Positions 16,431 to 25,046 of a stretch of DNA of 64,000 nt are shown here, piece after piece. Made by a program: the position numbers and the translations under genes. The notes under the pieces were generated by a model. That model was not told the DNA's origin, searched no databases, and saw only the letters and a program-made list of their open reading frames with translations. The DNA is from Micromonospora rifamycinica (GTDB taxonomy: Bacteria; Actinomycetota; Actinomycetes; Mycobacteriales; Micromonosporaceae), in the NCBI RefSeq assembly GCF_900090265.1, contig NZ_LT607752.1:6144001-6208000 (forward strand), given 5' to 3'. Each line of letters starts with the position of its first letter. The stretch's first letter is position 1.

Positions 16431-16436
16431 AGCATA
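16431..16436 (-). promoter_or_regulatory. Leaderless -10 (TATGCT) of the LD-carboxypeptidase gene
   Basis: TATGCT on the reverse strand, 8 bases before the GTG at 16422. Confidence 0.5.
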
Positions 16437-16555
16437 GCCGCCCCGCCGGGCCGGACCGCGCTGATCCGGTCCCGTCGTGGGCGCGGCGACCCGGCCCGCT
16501 CCGGTCCTGCCGGCGGTCGGCGCGAGGCGTCCCGGGCGGCTGTCGACGTACCCGA

Positions 16556-16561
16556 TAGCCT
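16556..16561 (+). promoter_or_regulatory. Leaderless -10 (TAGCCT) of the amidotransferase gene
   Basis: TAGCCT lies 7 bases before the GTG at 16569. Confidence 0.5.
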
Positions 16562-16568
16562 CGACGGC

Positions 16569-17333
16569 GTGGGAACCGCACTGGTGATCGAGAACGACCC
16601 GACCGACGACCCCCGACGGCTGGGGGACTGGCTGGTGGAGGGGGGCCTGGAACTGCGGGTGCTGCGCCCGCACGCCGGCGACGAGCTGCCCGACGACCTG
16701 ACCGGGTACGTGGCGCTGGTGGTGCTCGGCGGTGACCAGCACGCCTACCCGTCGGCCGACGGCACCCCCGGCGCACCCTGGTTCCCGAAGCTCGAAGGGT
16801 TGCTGCGCAAGGCCGTCCGGCACCGGGTGCCGACCCTCGGCGTCTGCCTCGGCGCGCAACTGCTGGCCACCGCGCACGCCGGCCTGGTCGAGCGCAGCCC
16901 GTCCGGCCCCGAGGTGGGTCCGGGGGTGGTCGGCCGGCGCGACGCCGCCGAGAGCGACCTGCTGTTCCGGTACGTGCCGCTGATCCCGGACGTGCTCCAG
17001 TGGCACGCCGACGAGATCACCGAGCTGCCCCGGGCCGCCACCCTGCTGGCCGCCTCGACCCGCTACCCGCACCAGGCGTTCCGGCTCGGTGACCGGGCCT
17101 GGGGTCTCCAGTTCCACATCGAGTGCGACACCGCGATGATCGCCGAGTGGGCGCACGGCTCCGAGCTGCTCGCCGAGCTGGGCTACGACGAGGACCTGGT
17201 GGTGGCCGCCTGCGACCGGGTGATGGCCGACGTCGAGGAGGTGTGGCAGCCGTTCGCCGTCCGCTTCGCCGCCCTCGCCCTCGGCGAGCTGGCCGACGAC
17301 ACCCGCCGCAGCCTCCCCCTGCTCGGCCATTGA
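16569..17333 (+). CDS. Class I glutamine amidotransferase domain protein
   Basis: A 254-residue GATase1-fold protein. The nucleophile elbow is LGVCLGAQLLA and the His-x-Glu pair is GLQFHIECD, so the glutaminase triad is complete. A GGDQHAYPSADG loop stands where oxyanion-strand residues occur in GuaA-like proteins. Relatives hydrolyse glutamine or gamma-glutamyl compounds (for example gamma-glutamyl-GABA or gamma-glutamylpolyamine hydrolases); the partner or substrate cannot be read from sequence. The stop is one base before the glnE ATG, so the two are almost certainly co-transcribed and translationally coupled, tying the protein to glutamine metabolism. The start is set by the leaderless -10. 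Confidence 0.82.
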   Translation: MGTALVIENDPTDDPRRLGDWLVEGGLELRVLRPHAGDELPDDLTGYVALVVLGGDQHAYPSADGTPGAPWFPKLEGLLRKAVRHRVPTLGVCLGAQLLATAHAGLVERSPSGPEVGPGVVGRRDAAESDLLFRYVPLIPDVLQWHADEITELPRAATLLAASTRYPHQAFRLGDRAWGLQFHIECDTAMIAEWAHGSELLAELGYDEDLVVAACDRVMADVEEVWQPFAVRFAALALGELADDTRRSLPLLGH

Positions 17334-17334
17334 G

Positions 17335-20300
17335 ATGAGCAGACCCACCAGGGGACGGCTGGCCCGTTACGGCTTCGCCGAGGGCGACGGTGGTCCGCGC
17401 GCCGCCGACCTGCTCGGCTCGGACGGGCTCGGGCTGTGGCGGGCCGACGAGCAGGAACCCGTCGACCGGGCGGCGGCCGACCTGCTGGCCGCGCTCTCCC
17501 GGGCCGCCGACCCTGATCTGGCGCTGCGCCAACTGCACCGGATGGTGGAGTCCGAGCGCCGGACCGCCACTGCGACGGGGTCGGGGGTGCTGGCCGCGCT
17601 CGACACCGACCCGGGCCTGCGGCGTCGGCTGGTCGCCGTCCTCGGGGCGTCCTCCGCCCTGGGTGACCACCTGGTCGCCAACCCGGGCCAGTGGACGGTG
17701 CTCGGCACCGCCCCGGACGGGCTGGCCCCCACCGCCGACGGCCGGCTCGACCTGGCCCTCGCCGGGCGGCTGACCACCGCCACCGCGCCGGTGGCGGTGC
17801 TGCGGCAGGCGTACCGGCTGGCGTTGCTGCGGATCGCGGCGGCCGACCTGACCGGCGGGCGGGGCCTGGAGCAGGTGATGTCGGCGCTCTCCGCGCTGGC
17901 CGACGCCACCCTGGCGGCGGCGTACGAGATCGCGGTGGGCGAGCTGCCGGCGGGGACGCCCCGGCCGCGGCTGGCCGTGGTGGCGATGGGCAAGTGTGGC
18001 GGCGGCGAGCTGAACTACGTCTCCGACGTCGACGTGATCTTCGTGGCCGCGACCGACGAGGACCTGCCCGCCGCGACCACCGTCGCGGCCCGGCTGATCC
18101 ATGTCTGCGGGCTGGTCGCCTGGCCGGTGGACGCCGCGCTGCGTCCGGAGGGCAACCGGGGGCCGCTGGTCCGCACCCTGGCCAGCCACCTCGCCTACTA
18201 CCAGCGCTGGGCCCGCACCTGGGAGTTCCAGGCGCTGCTCAAGGCCCGGCCGGCCGCCGGTGACCTGGCGTTGGCCGGCGAGTGGGTCGACGCCCTCGCC
18301 CCGCTGGTCTGGCGGGCGTCCGAGCGGCCCGAGGCGGTCTCCGACGTACGCGCCATGCGCCGCCGGATCATCGACAACATCCCGCCGAAGGAGCTGGACC
18401 GCGAGATCAAGCGAGGTCCCGGCGGCCTGCGGGACATCGAGTTCGCCGTCCAGCTGCTGCAACTGGTGCACGGCCGGGGAGACGAGTCGCTGCGGGTGCC
18501 GGGCACCGTGCCGGCGCTGCGCGCGTTGGTGACCGGCGGCTACGTCGGGCGGGCCGACGGCGAGGCGCTGCTGCGCGGGTACCGCTTCCTGCGCGGCGTC
18601 GAGCACCGGCTCCAGCTCCAGGCGCTGCGGCGCACCCACACCGTGCCGACCGAACCGGCCGCGCTGCGCTGGCTGGCCGCCGCGCTCGGCTACGCCGCCA
18701 TCCCCGGCCGCAGTGCCGTGGAGAGCTTCCGCGTCGACTGGGTCGCCCATGCCACCGAGGTACGCCGGCTGCACGCCAAACTGCTCTACCGGCCACTGCT
18801 GGAGTCGGTGGCCCGGGTGCCCGCCGACGGCCTTCGGCTCACCCCGGAGGCGGCCCGGCACCGGCTGGAGATCCTCGGTTTCGCCGATCCGGCCGGGGCG
18901 CTGCGGCACCTCCAGGCCCTCACCGGCGGGGTGAGCCGGACCGCCGCGATCCAGCGGACCCTGCTGCCGGTGCTGCTCAGCGAGTTCGCCGACGCGCCCG
19001 AACCGGACCGGGGGCTGCTCAACTACCGTCAGGTCTCCGACAAGCTCGGCAGCACCCCGTGGTACCTCCGACTGCTGCGCGACTCCGGCCCGGTGGCCCG
19101 CCGGCTGGCCCGGGTGCTGTCGTCGTCCCGGTACGCGGCCGACCTGCTGGCCCGGGAACCGGAGGCGCTGCGGCTGCTGGCCGAGGAGAACGAGCTGGCA
19201 CCCCGGTCCCGGGAGGTGCTCGGCGACGGGTTCGCCGCCGCCGCCGCCCGGCACGCCGACCCGGTCGAGGCGACCCGGGCGGTCCGCGCGCTGCGTCGCC
19301 GGGAACTCGTCCGGATCGCCTGCGCCGACGTGCTCAGCCGGGCCGGTGGGTTGGCCCCGCGACCCGAGCGCGGCGCACCGACCGGTCCGCTGGCCGACGT
19401 GACCCGGGTCGGCACCGGGCTGTCCCACGTCACCGACGCCACCCTCTCCGCCGCGCTGCGGGCCGTCCGGGCCGCCCAGCCGAAGCTGCCCGGCCTACGG
19501 TTCGCGGTGATCGGCCTGGGTCGCCTCGGCGGGTACGAGTCGAACTACCTGTCCGACGCCGACGTGCTCTTCGTCTACGACGCGCCGGCCGGGACGGCGG
19601 AGAGCACGGCCAGCGCCACCGCGCACGCCATCGCCGAGGAGCTGCGTCGGCTGCTGAGCGCCCCGGCCCCCGACCCGGCGCTCGGGGTCGACGCCGACCT
19701 GCGCCCGGAGGGACGGCAGGGGCCACTGGTCCGTAGCCTCGCCGCCTACGCCCAGTACTACGCCCGCTGGTCCCGGGTCTGGGAGGCGCAGGCGCTGCTG
19801 CGCGCCCGGTTCGTCTGCGGCGACAGCGACCTGGGGGCCGAGTTCGAGGCGATGGTCGACCCGGTCCGCTATCCGGCCGACGGGCTGACCCGCGAGCAGA
19901 TCGTCGAGATCCGGCGGATCAAGGCCCGGGTGGAGAACGAGCGGCTGCCCCGGGGCGCCGACCCGGCCACCCACACCAAGCTGGGGCGGGGTGGTCTGGC
20001 CGACGTCGAGTGGGCGGTGCAGCTGCTCCAGCTCCGGCACGCGGGGGCGTACCCGCAGCTGCGCGGGACGCGTACCCTCGATGCGCTCGCGGCGGCGCGG
20101 GACGCCGAGCTGGTCGACCCGGCGGACGCCGCCGCGATGGCCGCCGGGTGGACCCTCGCCGCGCAGGTCCGCAACGCGCTGATGCTGGTCCGGGGCCGGG
20201 CCGGCGACCAGCTCCCCCGGCACGGGGTGGAGCTGGCCGGGGTGGTGCGGTTGCTCGGCGGGGACGACCCGGGGGAGTTCCTCGACGACTACCTGCGCAC

Positions 20301-20346
20301 CGCCCGGCGCTCCCGGACGGCGATGCAGCGGGTCCTGGAGAGCTGA
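17335..20346 (+). CDS. glnE: Bifunctional glutamine synthetase adenylyltransferase/deadenylase
   Basis: A 1003-residue two-headed enzyme that adds AMP to, and removes it from, the regulatory Tyr of type I glutamine synthetase. Both nucleotidyltransferase domains show the expected GxG...DxD pattern: N-terminal AMGKCGGGELNYVSDVDVIF and C-terminal IGLGRLGGYESNYLSDADVLF. Each is followed by ADLRPEG/LRPEGNRGPLVR and a helical bundle (KRGPGGLRDIEFAVQLLQLV and LGRGGLADVEWAVQLLQL). Length is normal for actinobacteria. The ATG lies one base after the amidotransferase stop. Likely target in the window is GlnA1 (Tyr402); GlnA2 lacks the Tyr. Confidence 0.96.
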   Translation: MSRPTRGRLARYGFAEGDGGPRAADLLGSDGLGLWRADEQEPVDRAAADLLAALSRAADPDLALRQLHRMVESERRTATATGSGVLAALDTDPGLRRRLVAVLGASSALGDHLVANPGQWTVLGTAPDGLAPTADGRLDLALAGRLTTATAPVAVLRQAYRLALLRIAAADLTGGRGLEQVMSALSALADATLAAAYEIAVGELPAGTPRPRLAVVAMGKCGGGELNYVSDVDVIFVAATDEDLPAATTVAARLIHVCGLVAWPVDAALRPEGNRGPLVRTLASHLAYYQRWARTWEFQALLKARPAAGDLALAGEWVDALAPLVWRASERPEAVSDVRAMRRRIIDNIPPKELDREIKRGPGGLRDIEFAVQLLQLVHGRGDESLRVPGTVPALRALVTGGYVGRADGEALLRGYRFLRGVEHRLQLQALRRTHTVPTEPAALRWLAAALGYAAIPGRSAVESFRVDWVAHATEVRRLHAKLLYRPLLESVARVPADGLRLTPEAARHRLEILGFADPAGALRHLQALTGGVSRTAAIQRTLLPVLLSEFADAPEPDRGLLNYRQVSDKLGSTPWYLRLLRDSGPVARRLARVLSSSRYAADLLAREPEALRLLAEENELAPRSREVLGDGFAAAAARHADPVEATRAVRALRRRELVRIACADVLSRAGGLAPRPERGAPTGPLADVTRVGTGLSHVTDATLSAALRAVRAAQPKLPGLRFAVIGLGRLGGYESNYLSDADVLFVYDAPAGTAESTASATAHAIAEELRRLLSAPAPDPALGVDADLRPEGRQGPLVRSLAAYAQYYARWSRVWEAQALLRARFVCGDSDLGAEFEAMVDPVRYPADGLTREQIVEIRRIKARVENERLPRGADPATHTKLGRGGLADVEWAVQLLQLRHAGAYPQLRGTRTLDALAAARDAELVDPADAAAMAAGWTLAAQVRNALMLVRGRAGDQLPRHGVELAGVVRLLGGDDPGEFLDDYLRTARRSRTAMQRVLES

Positions 20347-20349
20347 GCA

Positions 20350-20380
20350 CGCCGCCGGTGCGGGTCCGTCACCGGCGGCG
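20350..20380. terminator. Hairpin between glnE and the oxidoreductase-methyltransferase gene
   Basis: Eleven-bp perfect stem (20350-20360 with 20370-20380) and a 9-base loop. It starts four bases after the glnE stop and overlaps the stop and last codons of the convergent gene. A compact two-way terminator. Confidence 0.6.
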
Positions 20381-22117
20381 GAGCAGCACCAGGTGGTCGA
20401 CCAGGGTGGCGGTCTCGCCGTGCGGGCCGGTGGCCTGTCGCTGCGGCGTGTCCAGCCGTTCGACGTGCCATCCGTCCGGGTCGAGATCGAGGTCGGCCAG
20501 GGTCTCCTGCGGGGTGGGGAAGCGCAGGTGGCGGTGCTCGGGGTCGCCCCAGGGCGGCACCGAGCCGTGCTCGACCACGAGCAGCCGCCCGCCGGGTGCC
20601 ACCGCCCGGGCCGCGGCCCGCAGCACCTCGGTCCGGGGGAAGTCCAGGGGCGACTGGAGGAACTGCGCGGAGACCAGGTCGAACACGCCGGCCGGGAAGG
20701 TCCGGGCCAGGTCGTGTCGCCGGAACTCGACCCGGGCCGTCACCCCGGCGGCCGCCACGGCGGCGGCCGACCGCTCCAGGGCGGCGGTGGAGACGTCGAC
20801 GGCGGTCACCCGCCAGCCCCGCCGGGCCAGCCAGACCGCGTCGCCGCCCTCTCCGCAGCCCAGGTCGAGGGCGGTTCCGGCGGGCAGCTCCCCGACGACG
20901 TCGACCAGGTGCGGATTGGGCCGCCCGCTCCACTGTCGCTCCCGGCCCTGGTACAGCTCGTCCCAGTGCCGGGCGGTCGCCTCGTCGACCGCCGGGTCGC
21001 CGTCGGCACCCGCCCCGACCGGGACGACCGCCGGAAGCCCGGCCCCGGGAGCCGGGTCGGCCGCCGGCACCCCGGCGGCCGGGGCGGTGGCCGTGGCTGC
21101 CCGGCGGGCAGCCACCGCGCGGGTGGTGTCCTCGTCGATCAGGTCGGCGTTGACCGCGGCGGCGGCCTTCAGGCCCGCCGCGGCGGCGGCGATCACGGTG
21201 GCCTGCGGGTCGGTGACGTTGCCGGCCGCCCACACCCCGGGCACCCCGGTCGCGCCGCTGGCGTCGGTGGCGAGCCGGTTGCCGAGAACGTGCCCGCCGA
21301 GCCCGAAGTCCTCGGAGGTCAGTCCGAGCCCGGTGAGGAAGGCGGCCCGGGCGTGGAACGCGGGGGCCACCACCAGCGCCTCCCGGGGCACCACCCGGCC
21401 GGAGCGCAGCCGTAGGCCGGTCAGCCGGTCGGCATCGACCTCCACCGCCGCGACCTCGCCGTCGACCACGGCGACACCCCGGGCGGCGAGCTTCTCCGCG
21501 TCGTCGGCGGGCAACGGGCCGGCGGTGTGCGTGAAGACCACCACGTCGTCGGTGAGTTGCCGGAACAGCAGCGCCTGGTGGGCGGCGAACGGCCCGGTGG
21601 CGAGCACCCCGACGGCCCGGTCCCGGACCTCCCAGCCGTGGCAGTACGGGCAGTGCAGCACGTCCCGCCCCCACCGGTCGGCCAGGCCCGGCACCTCGGG
21701 CAGCTCGTCGACCAGGCCGGTGGTGACCAGCAACCGCCGGGCGTGCAGCGTACGGCCGTCGGACAGGGTGACCGCGAACCGTGCCGGCCCGGCGTCGCCG
21801 GCCCGGTCCGGGCCGTCGGCCGGGTGGGCTGCGTCGGCCGGGTCGGCTGCGTCGGCCGGGTGGGCTGCGGTGACCGTGCCGTCGAGGACGGTGACGCCGT
21901 AGCGGGCCACCTCGGCGCGGCCCGTCGTGTACAGCTCGGCGGGCGGCACGCCCTCGTTGGTCAGAAAGTTGTGCACGCGGTCGGCGGGGGCGTTGCGCGG
22001 AGCGCCGCCGTCCACCACCACGACGTCGCGGCGGAACCGGCCCAGGGCGAGCGCGCCGCTGAGCCCGGCCGCGCCGCCGCCGATCACCACCACGTCGTGC
22101 ACCACCGGGTACGTCAT
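20369..22117 (-). CDS. Fusion of thioredoxin-reductase-like FAD oxidoreductase and SAM methyltransferase
   Basis: A 582-residue two-domain protein. Residues 1-330 are a thioredoxin-reductase-like pyridine-nucleotide disulfide oxidoreductase: FAD motif VVVIGGGAAGLSGALA (10-25), redox-active CPYC (156-159) and the second FAD motif GVWAAGN (294-300). An Asp/Ala/Pro insert at 86-110 is unusual. A disordered Ala/Pro linker (335-375) joins it to a class I SAM methyltransferase (DLGCGEGGDAVWLARRGW at 418-435, ending LVDHLVLLRRR). This fused architecture is known in actinobacteria but its substrate is not. The electron donor is expected to be NADPH. The ATG at 22117 has AGGAGG 8 bases upstream. It is divergent from an XRE-cupin regulator, so the pair probably forms one redox or detoxification module, for example for a thiol or metalloid (inference). 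Confidence 0.88.
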   Translation of the reverse strand: MTYPVVHDVVVIGGGAAGLSGALALGRFRRDVVVVDGGAPRNAPADRVHNFLTNEGVPPAELYTTGRAEVARYGVTVLDGTVTAAHPADAADPADAAHPADGPDRAGDAGPARFAVTLSDGRTLHARRLLVTTGLVDELPEVPGLADRWGRDVLHCPYCHGWEVRDRAVGVLATGPFAAHQALLFRQLTDDVVVFTHTAGPLPADDAEKLAARGVAVVDGEVAAVEVDADRLTGLRLRSGRVVPREALVVAPAFHARAAFLTGLGLTSEDFGLGGHVLGNRLATDASGATGVPGVWAAGNVTDPQATVIAAAAAGLKAAAAVNADLIDEDTTRAVAARRAATATAPAAGVPAADPAPGAGLPAVVPVGAGADGDPAVDEATARHWDELYQGRERQWSGRPNPHLVDVVGELPAGTALDLGCGEGGDAVWLARRGWRVTAVDVSTAALERSAAAVAAAGVTARVEFRRHDLARTFPAGVFDLVSAQFLQSPLDFPRTEVLRAAARAVAPGGRLLVVEHGSVPPWGDPEHRHLRFPTPQETLADLDLDPDGWHVERLDTPQRQATGPHGETATLVDHLVLLRRR

Positions 22118-22186
22118 GATCGTTGCCTCCTCGCGGGTGGGTCCGTCCCACCTACGCCCCGGATCGTCCCCCCCGGATCGCCGAAC

Positions 22187-22213
22187 TGCCAAACATCGTT
22201 GCCGGAATGGCAA
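22187..22213. promoter_or_regulatory. Probable operator of the XRE-cupin regulator
   Basis: Inverted repeat TTGCC-5-GGCAA at 22199-22213 with an extra TGCCAAAC at 22187-22194, in the 105-base divergent gap. A CAAACT hexamer (22211-22216) inside it is 6 bases before the regulator's GTG and could be its -10, so binding would autorepress. Placement suggests control of both divergent genes. Confidence 0.45.
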
Positions 22214-22222
22214 ACTGGTGCG

Positions 22223-23107
22223 GTGACCGACGAGCGCACCGACCAGGAAGCCCAGCCCCGGTCGGCGGCCGGACCCGGCAACCCACGGTCGGGGGACGGC
22301 TCCGGGCCGGACCGGGCCTCGCGGGTGGGTGGCGGCTCCGGGCCGGACCGGAACCGGCGGGCGGGTCGCGGAGCCGGGCCGGGCCGGGACTCGCGGGTGG
22401 GTGGCGGACCAGAGCCGGACCAGGGCTCGCGGTCGGGTGGCGGTGCCGGCCCGGAGCAGGGTGCCGGGGCGGGGCCGGGACGGTGGACCGTCCCGGACGG
22501 GACGCAGGCCGCCGACCCCGAGGAGGTGCTGACCGCCGTGGGGCCGCGGCTGCGGGCACTGCGCCAGCAGCGCGGCGTGACGCTGAGTCAGCTCGGAGCG
22601 GGGACCGGGATCTCGGTCAGCACGCTGTCCCGGCTGGAGTCCGGCGGCCGGCGGCCCACCCTGGAACTCCTGCTCGCCCTGGCCCGCTTCCACCGGGTGC
22701 CGCTGGACGACCTGGTCGGCACGCCGCAGATCGGGGATCCCCGGGTGCACCGCCGGCCGGTGCTCCGGCACGGGGTCACCATCGTGCCGTTGAGCCGACG
22801 TCCGGGCGGTGTGCAGGCGTACAAGATGATGTATCCGCCCGGGGTGCCGGTGGGGGAGCCGAGCCAGCAGGTGCACGAGGGCTACGAGTGGCTCTACGTG
22901 CTCTCCGGCCGGGTCCGGCTGCTGCTCGGCGGTCACGACCTCACCCTCGACGCCGGTGAGGTGGCCGAGTTCGACACCCGTACCCCGCACTGGTTCGGCA
23001 ACCCGTTCGACGCTCCCGCCGAGCTGCTCAGCCTCTTCGGGCCGCAGGGAGAGCGCCTCCACGTCCGCGCCCGCCCCGCCACCCCACCCCCCGCCCTGCC
23101 GCGTTGA
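22223..23107 (+). CDS. XRE-family regulator with C-terminal cupin domain
   Basis: A 294-residue transcription factor. Residues 1-100 are a disordered Gly/Pro/Arg/Asp region with repeats of SGPD/GAGP and RVGGG. Residues 107-165 are a helix-turn-helix (LRALRQQRGVTLSQLGAGTG, then ISVSTLSRLESGGRRPTLEL). Residues about 205-280 are a cupin ligand-binding domain (HEGYEWLYVLSGRVRLLLGG, AGEVAEFDTRTPHWFGN). Such regulators sense small metabolites. The GTG start precedes the disordered region; a start nearer the HTH would also make a functional protein, so the N-terminus is uncertain. It is divergent from the oxidoreductase-methyltransferase fusion, its likely target. Its stop codon lies inside a palindromic repeat (family A). 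Confidence 0.82.
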   Translation: MTDERTDQEAQPRSAAGPGNPRSGDGSGPDRASRVGGGSGPDRNRRAGRGAGPGRDSRVGGGPEPDQGSRSGGGAGPEQGAGAGPGRWTVPDGTQAADPEEVLTAVGPRLRALRQQRGVTLSQLGAGTGISVSTLSRLESGGRRPTLELLLALARFHRVPLDDLVGTPQIGDPRVHRRPVLRHGVTIVPLSRRPGGVQAYKMMYPPGVPVGEPSQQVHEGYEWLYVLSGRVRLLLGGHDLTLDAGEVAEFDTRTPHWFGNPFDAPAELLSLFGPQGERLHVRARPATPPPALPR

Positions 23108-23162
23108 TCAAGAGGTTTGCGTCGTGCTGCTGCGGATCCCTGACCTGAACCTCTTGATCAAC
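23103..23162. repeat. Palindromic repeat family A, second locus, carrying both stop codons
   Basis: Fifteen-bp perfect arms (23103-23117 with 23148-23162) with the TTGATCAAGAGGTT core and a 30-base centre. The TGATCA in the left arm supplies the TGA of the rightward regulator gene (23105-23107); the right-arm TGATCA supplies the TGA of the leftward membrane-protein gene (23158-23160). Confidence 0.8.
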
Positions 23163-25011
23163 TCGGCGATGCGGCGGTGGTGGTGAGGGTGGTGAGGGTC
23201 CAGGTGCCGGGGGTGGGGACCGTGAGGAGGGTCCAGGGGCCGTCAGGGGTGATCGTGGCGGGGGGTGAGGCGGTCAGCCAGCGGGTGTGGCGGATGCGGA
23301 TCAGGACCTGGGCGGCGGCTGTGGTGCGGAGGGTCAGCGTGGCGGCGTCCTGGCGGACCAGCACCCCGGGCGGGGCGACCAGGGGCGTCGGGTCGGTCAC
23401 CGCGTACAACCGCCAGTGCCGGTCCGACCAGACCTCGGTCAGGTACGGCAACCCCGCCCCGACCAGCTCCGCCTCGGCCCGGCCCACCCAGGACAGCGGC
23501 GCGTCGGGGACGGCGACGTACTGCACGGCGTACTCGTCCAGCCAGGCCCGGTAGCTGTCGGCGGTCAGCGGCACACCGGTGCCGCCCGCCCCCGGGACGG
23601 TGGTGAAGAAGAGCGGATTGCGGCCGATGTCGACCTGCCGCAGCCAGCCCCGGGCCAGCGGCACCTCGCCCAGCTGCGCGGCCTCCCAGTAGTTGCGGGT
23701 CGGCGGCACCTCCACCCGACCGGTGAGCCCGCGCCGGCCCAGCTCGGCGGCGAGCGGGGCGAAGTAACTCCGGTCGGCGGTCGGATCGTCCGCGCTGCGC
23801 AGGTCGGCGGCGACCACCGGCGGCAGCCACCAGCACACCACCGCCAACAGCGCGGTCAACGCCACCGCGCCGGTCCACCCGCCCCGGGCGCGTCCCGCCC
23901 GCCCGGTCCCCGGGACCTGCCCGGACCCTGCCGTCGCGTCGGTCGGCGGGAGCGACGGGGTGGTGCCGCCGGATCCGGGGTCCGCGCGGCGGGGCGGCCG
24001 GGCGGTGAGCCAGCCGGGTGGCCGGGCGGCGGCGGCCAGCACCGGCAGCGCGAACATCGTCACCAGCCGGGTCGCGTTCAGCCCGACCGGGGTGTGCACC
24101 AGCGCCGCCGCCAGCACCCCGGCCGCCGCCAGCACCGCCGCCACCCGCACCGGCCGGTACGCCACCAGCGCCGCCACCAGCAGGCTGACGGTGACCGACC
24201 GCAGGGTGTCGGTGCGGCTGATGTTCATCCAGCCGCCCTCGCCGAACAGCAGCCCGGTGACCGCGAGCGGCACCGCCGCCGTGCCGCCGAGCAGCAGGCC
24301 GTCGGCGTACCGGCGGTCGACCAGCAACGCCGCCCCGACCAGGCCGACGAACAGCCCCGCCACCGGGCTGGTCGCCGAGGCCGCCAGCGCGCCGAGCACC
24401 ACCAGGACCGGCCTGACCCGCCGCCAGCCCGGACCGGCCACCCGGCTTGCGCCGGGACCGGCGGCCCGACGTCTGCCCGGATCGGCGGCCTGCGGTCCTC
24501 CGGGACCGGCGGCCCGACGTCCACCCGGATCGGGCGTTCGACGCGCGCTCCGGTCGGCCGGCGGCGTTCCGGGTGCGGCGTCGGCCGTCGGCAGGGTCAG
24601 GGCGAGCAGGGCGACCAGCCCGAACGCCACCCCGAGGGCGTAGGTGACCCGGCCGGAGACCAGGTTGCCGGTGATCGTCAGCACCCCGACCAGGCTGCCG
24701 AGCAGCGGCCTGGGCACACCGGTCCGCACCAGCAGGGCGGCGAACGCGGCGGCCGAGCCGACCAGTGCCAGCGCGCCCGTCGGCCGTACCCCGAGGGTCG
24801 CCATCAGCGGCGGCGAGACCAGGCTGTAGCCGAACGGCTGGATGCCGGCGTACCAGCGCAGGTCGACCAGGGCGAAGCCGTGCGCGGCGAAGAAGTCGGC
24901 GCGGGCCACCTGGGCGGACAGGTCCGAGCCCAGCCGGGGCAGCGCCAGCCACACCCCGGCGAGCACGACGGCGAAACCGGTGGCCGACCCCACCACCCTG
25001 TTGCCCCGCAT
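23158..25011 (-). CDS. Polytopic membrane protein, glycosyltransferase-like, function unknown
   Basis: A 617-residue protein with about ten or more hydrophobic segments in residues 8-425 and a soluble C-terminal part (about 440-617, starting near SADDPTADRSYFAPLAAELG) ending in a beta-rich, Thr-rich tail. A disordered stretch (about 145-200) has repeats of RRAAGPG and PQAADPG, and another lies near 330-370. The segment DLRWYAGIQPFGYSLVSPPL after the first helix recalls GT-C or MFS-like actinobacterial proteins, but no catalytic motif is recognised. The ATG at 25011 is preferred to the GTG two codons earlier because GGAGG then lies about 5 bases upstream. It is divergent from the mptB pair, so a role in cell-envelope glycan assembly is possible. 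Its stop lies in a palindromic repeat. Confidence 0.65.
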   Translation of the reverse strand: MRGNRVVGSATGFAVVLAGVWLALPRLGSDLSAQVARADFFAAHGFALVDLRWYAGIQPFGYSLVSPPLMATLGVRPTGALALVGSAAAFAALLVRTGVPRPLLGSLVGVLTITGNLVSGRVTYALGVAFGLVALLALTLPTADAAPGTPPADRSARRTPDPGGRRAAGPGGPQAADPGRRRAAGPGASRVAGPGWRRVRPVLVVLGALAASATSPVAGLFVGLVGAALLVDRRYADGLLLGGTAAVPLAVTGLLFGEGGWMNISRTDTLRSVTVSLLVAALVAYRPVRVAAVLAAAGVLAAALVHTPVGLNATRLVTMFALPVLAAAARPPGWLTARPPRRADPGSGGTTPSLPPTDATAGSGQVPGTGRAGRARGGWTGAVALTALLAVVCWWLPPVVAADLRSADDPTADRSYFAPLAAELGRRGLTGRVEVPPTRNYWEAAQLGEVPLARGWLRQVDIGRNPLFFTTVPGAGGTGVPLTADSYRAWLDEYAVQYVAVPDAPLSWVGRAEAELVGAGLPYLTEVWSDRHWRLYAVTDPTPLVAPPGVLVRQDAATLTLRTTAAAQVLIRIRHTRWLTASPPATITPDGPWTLLTVPTPGTWTLTTLTTTAASPS

Positions 25012-25046
25012 GCCCACCTCCGGTCCGCGATCACGCTACTGGCAGC

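Noticed and set aside
24425..24560. Short direct repeats inside the polytopic membrane gene (RRAAGPG units)
   Set aside because: They are in frame and encode a disordered loop; no mobile-element features.
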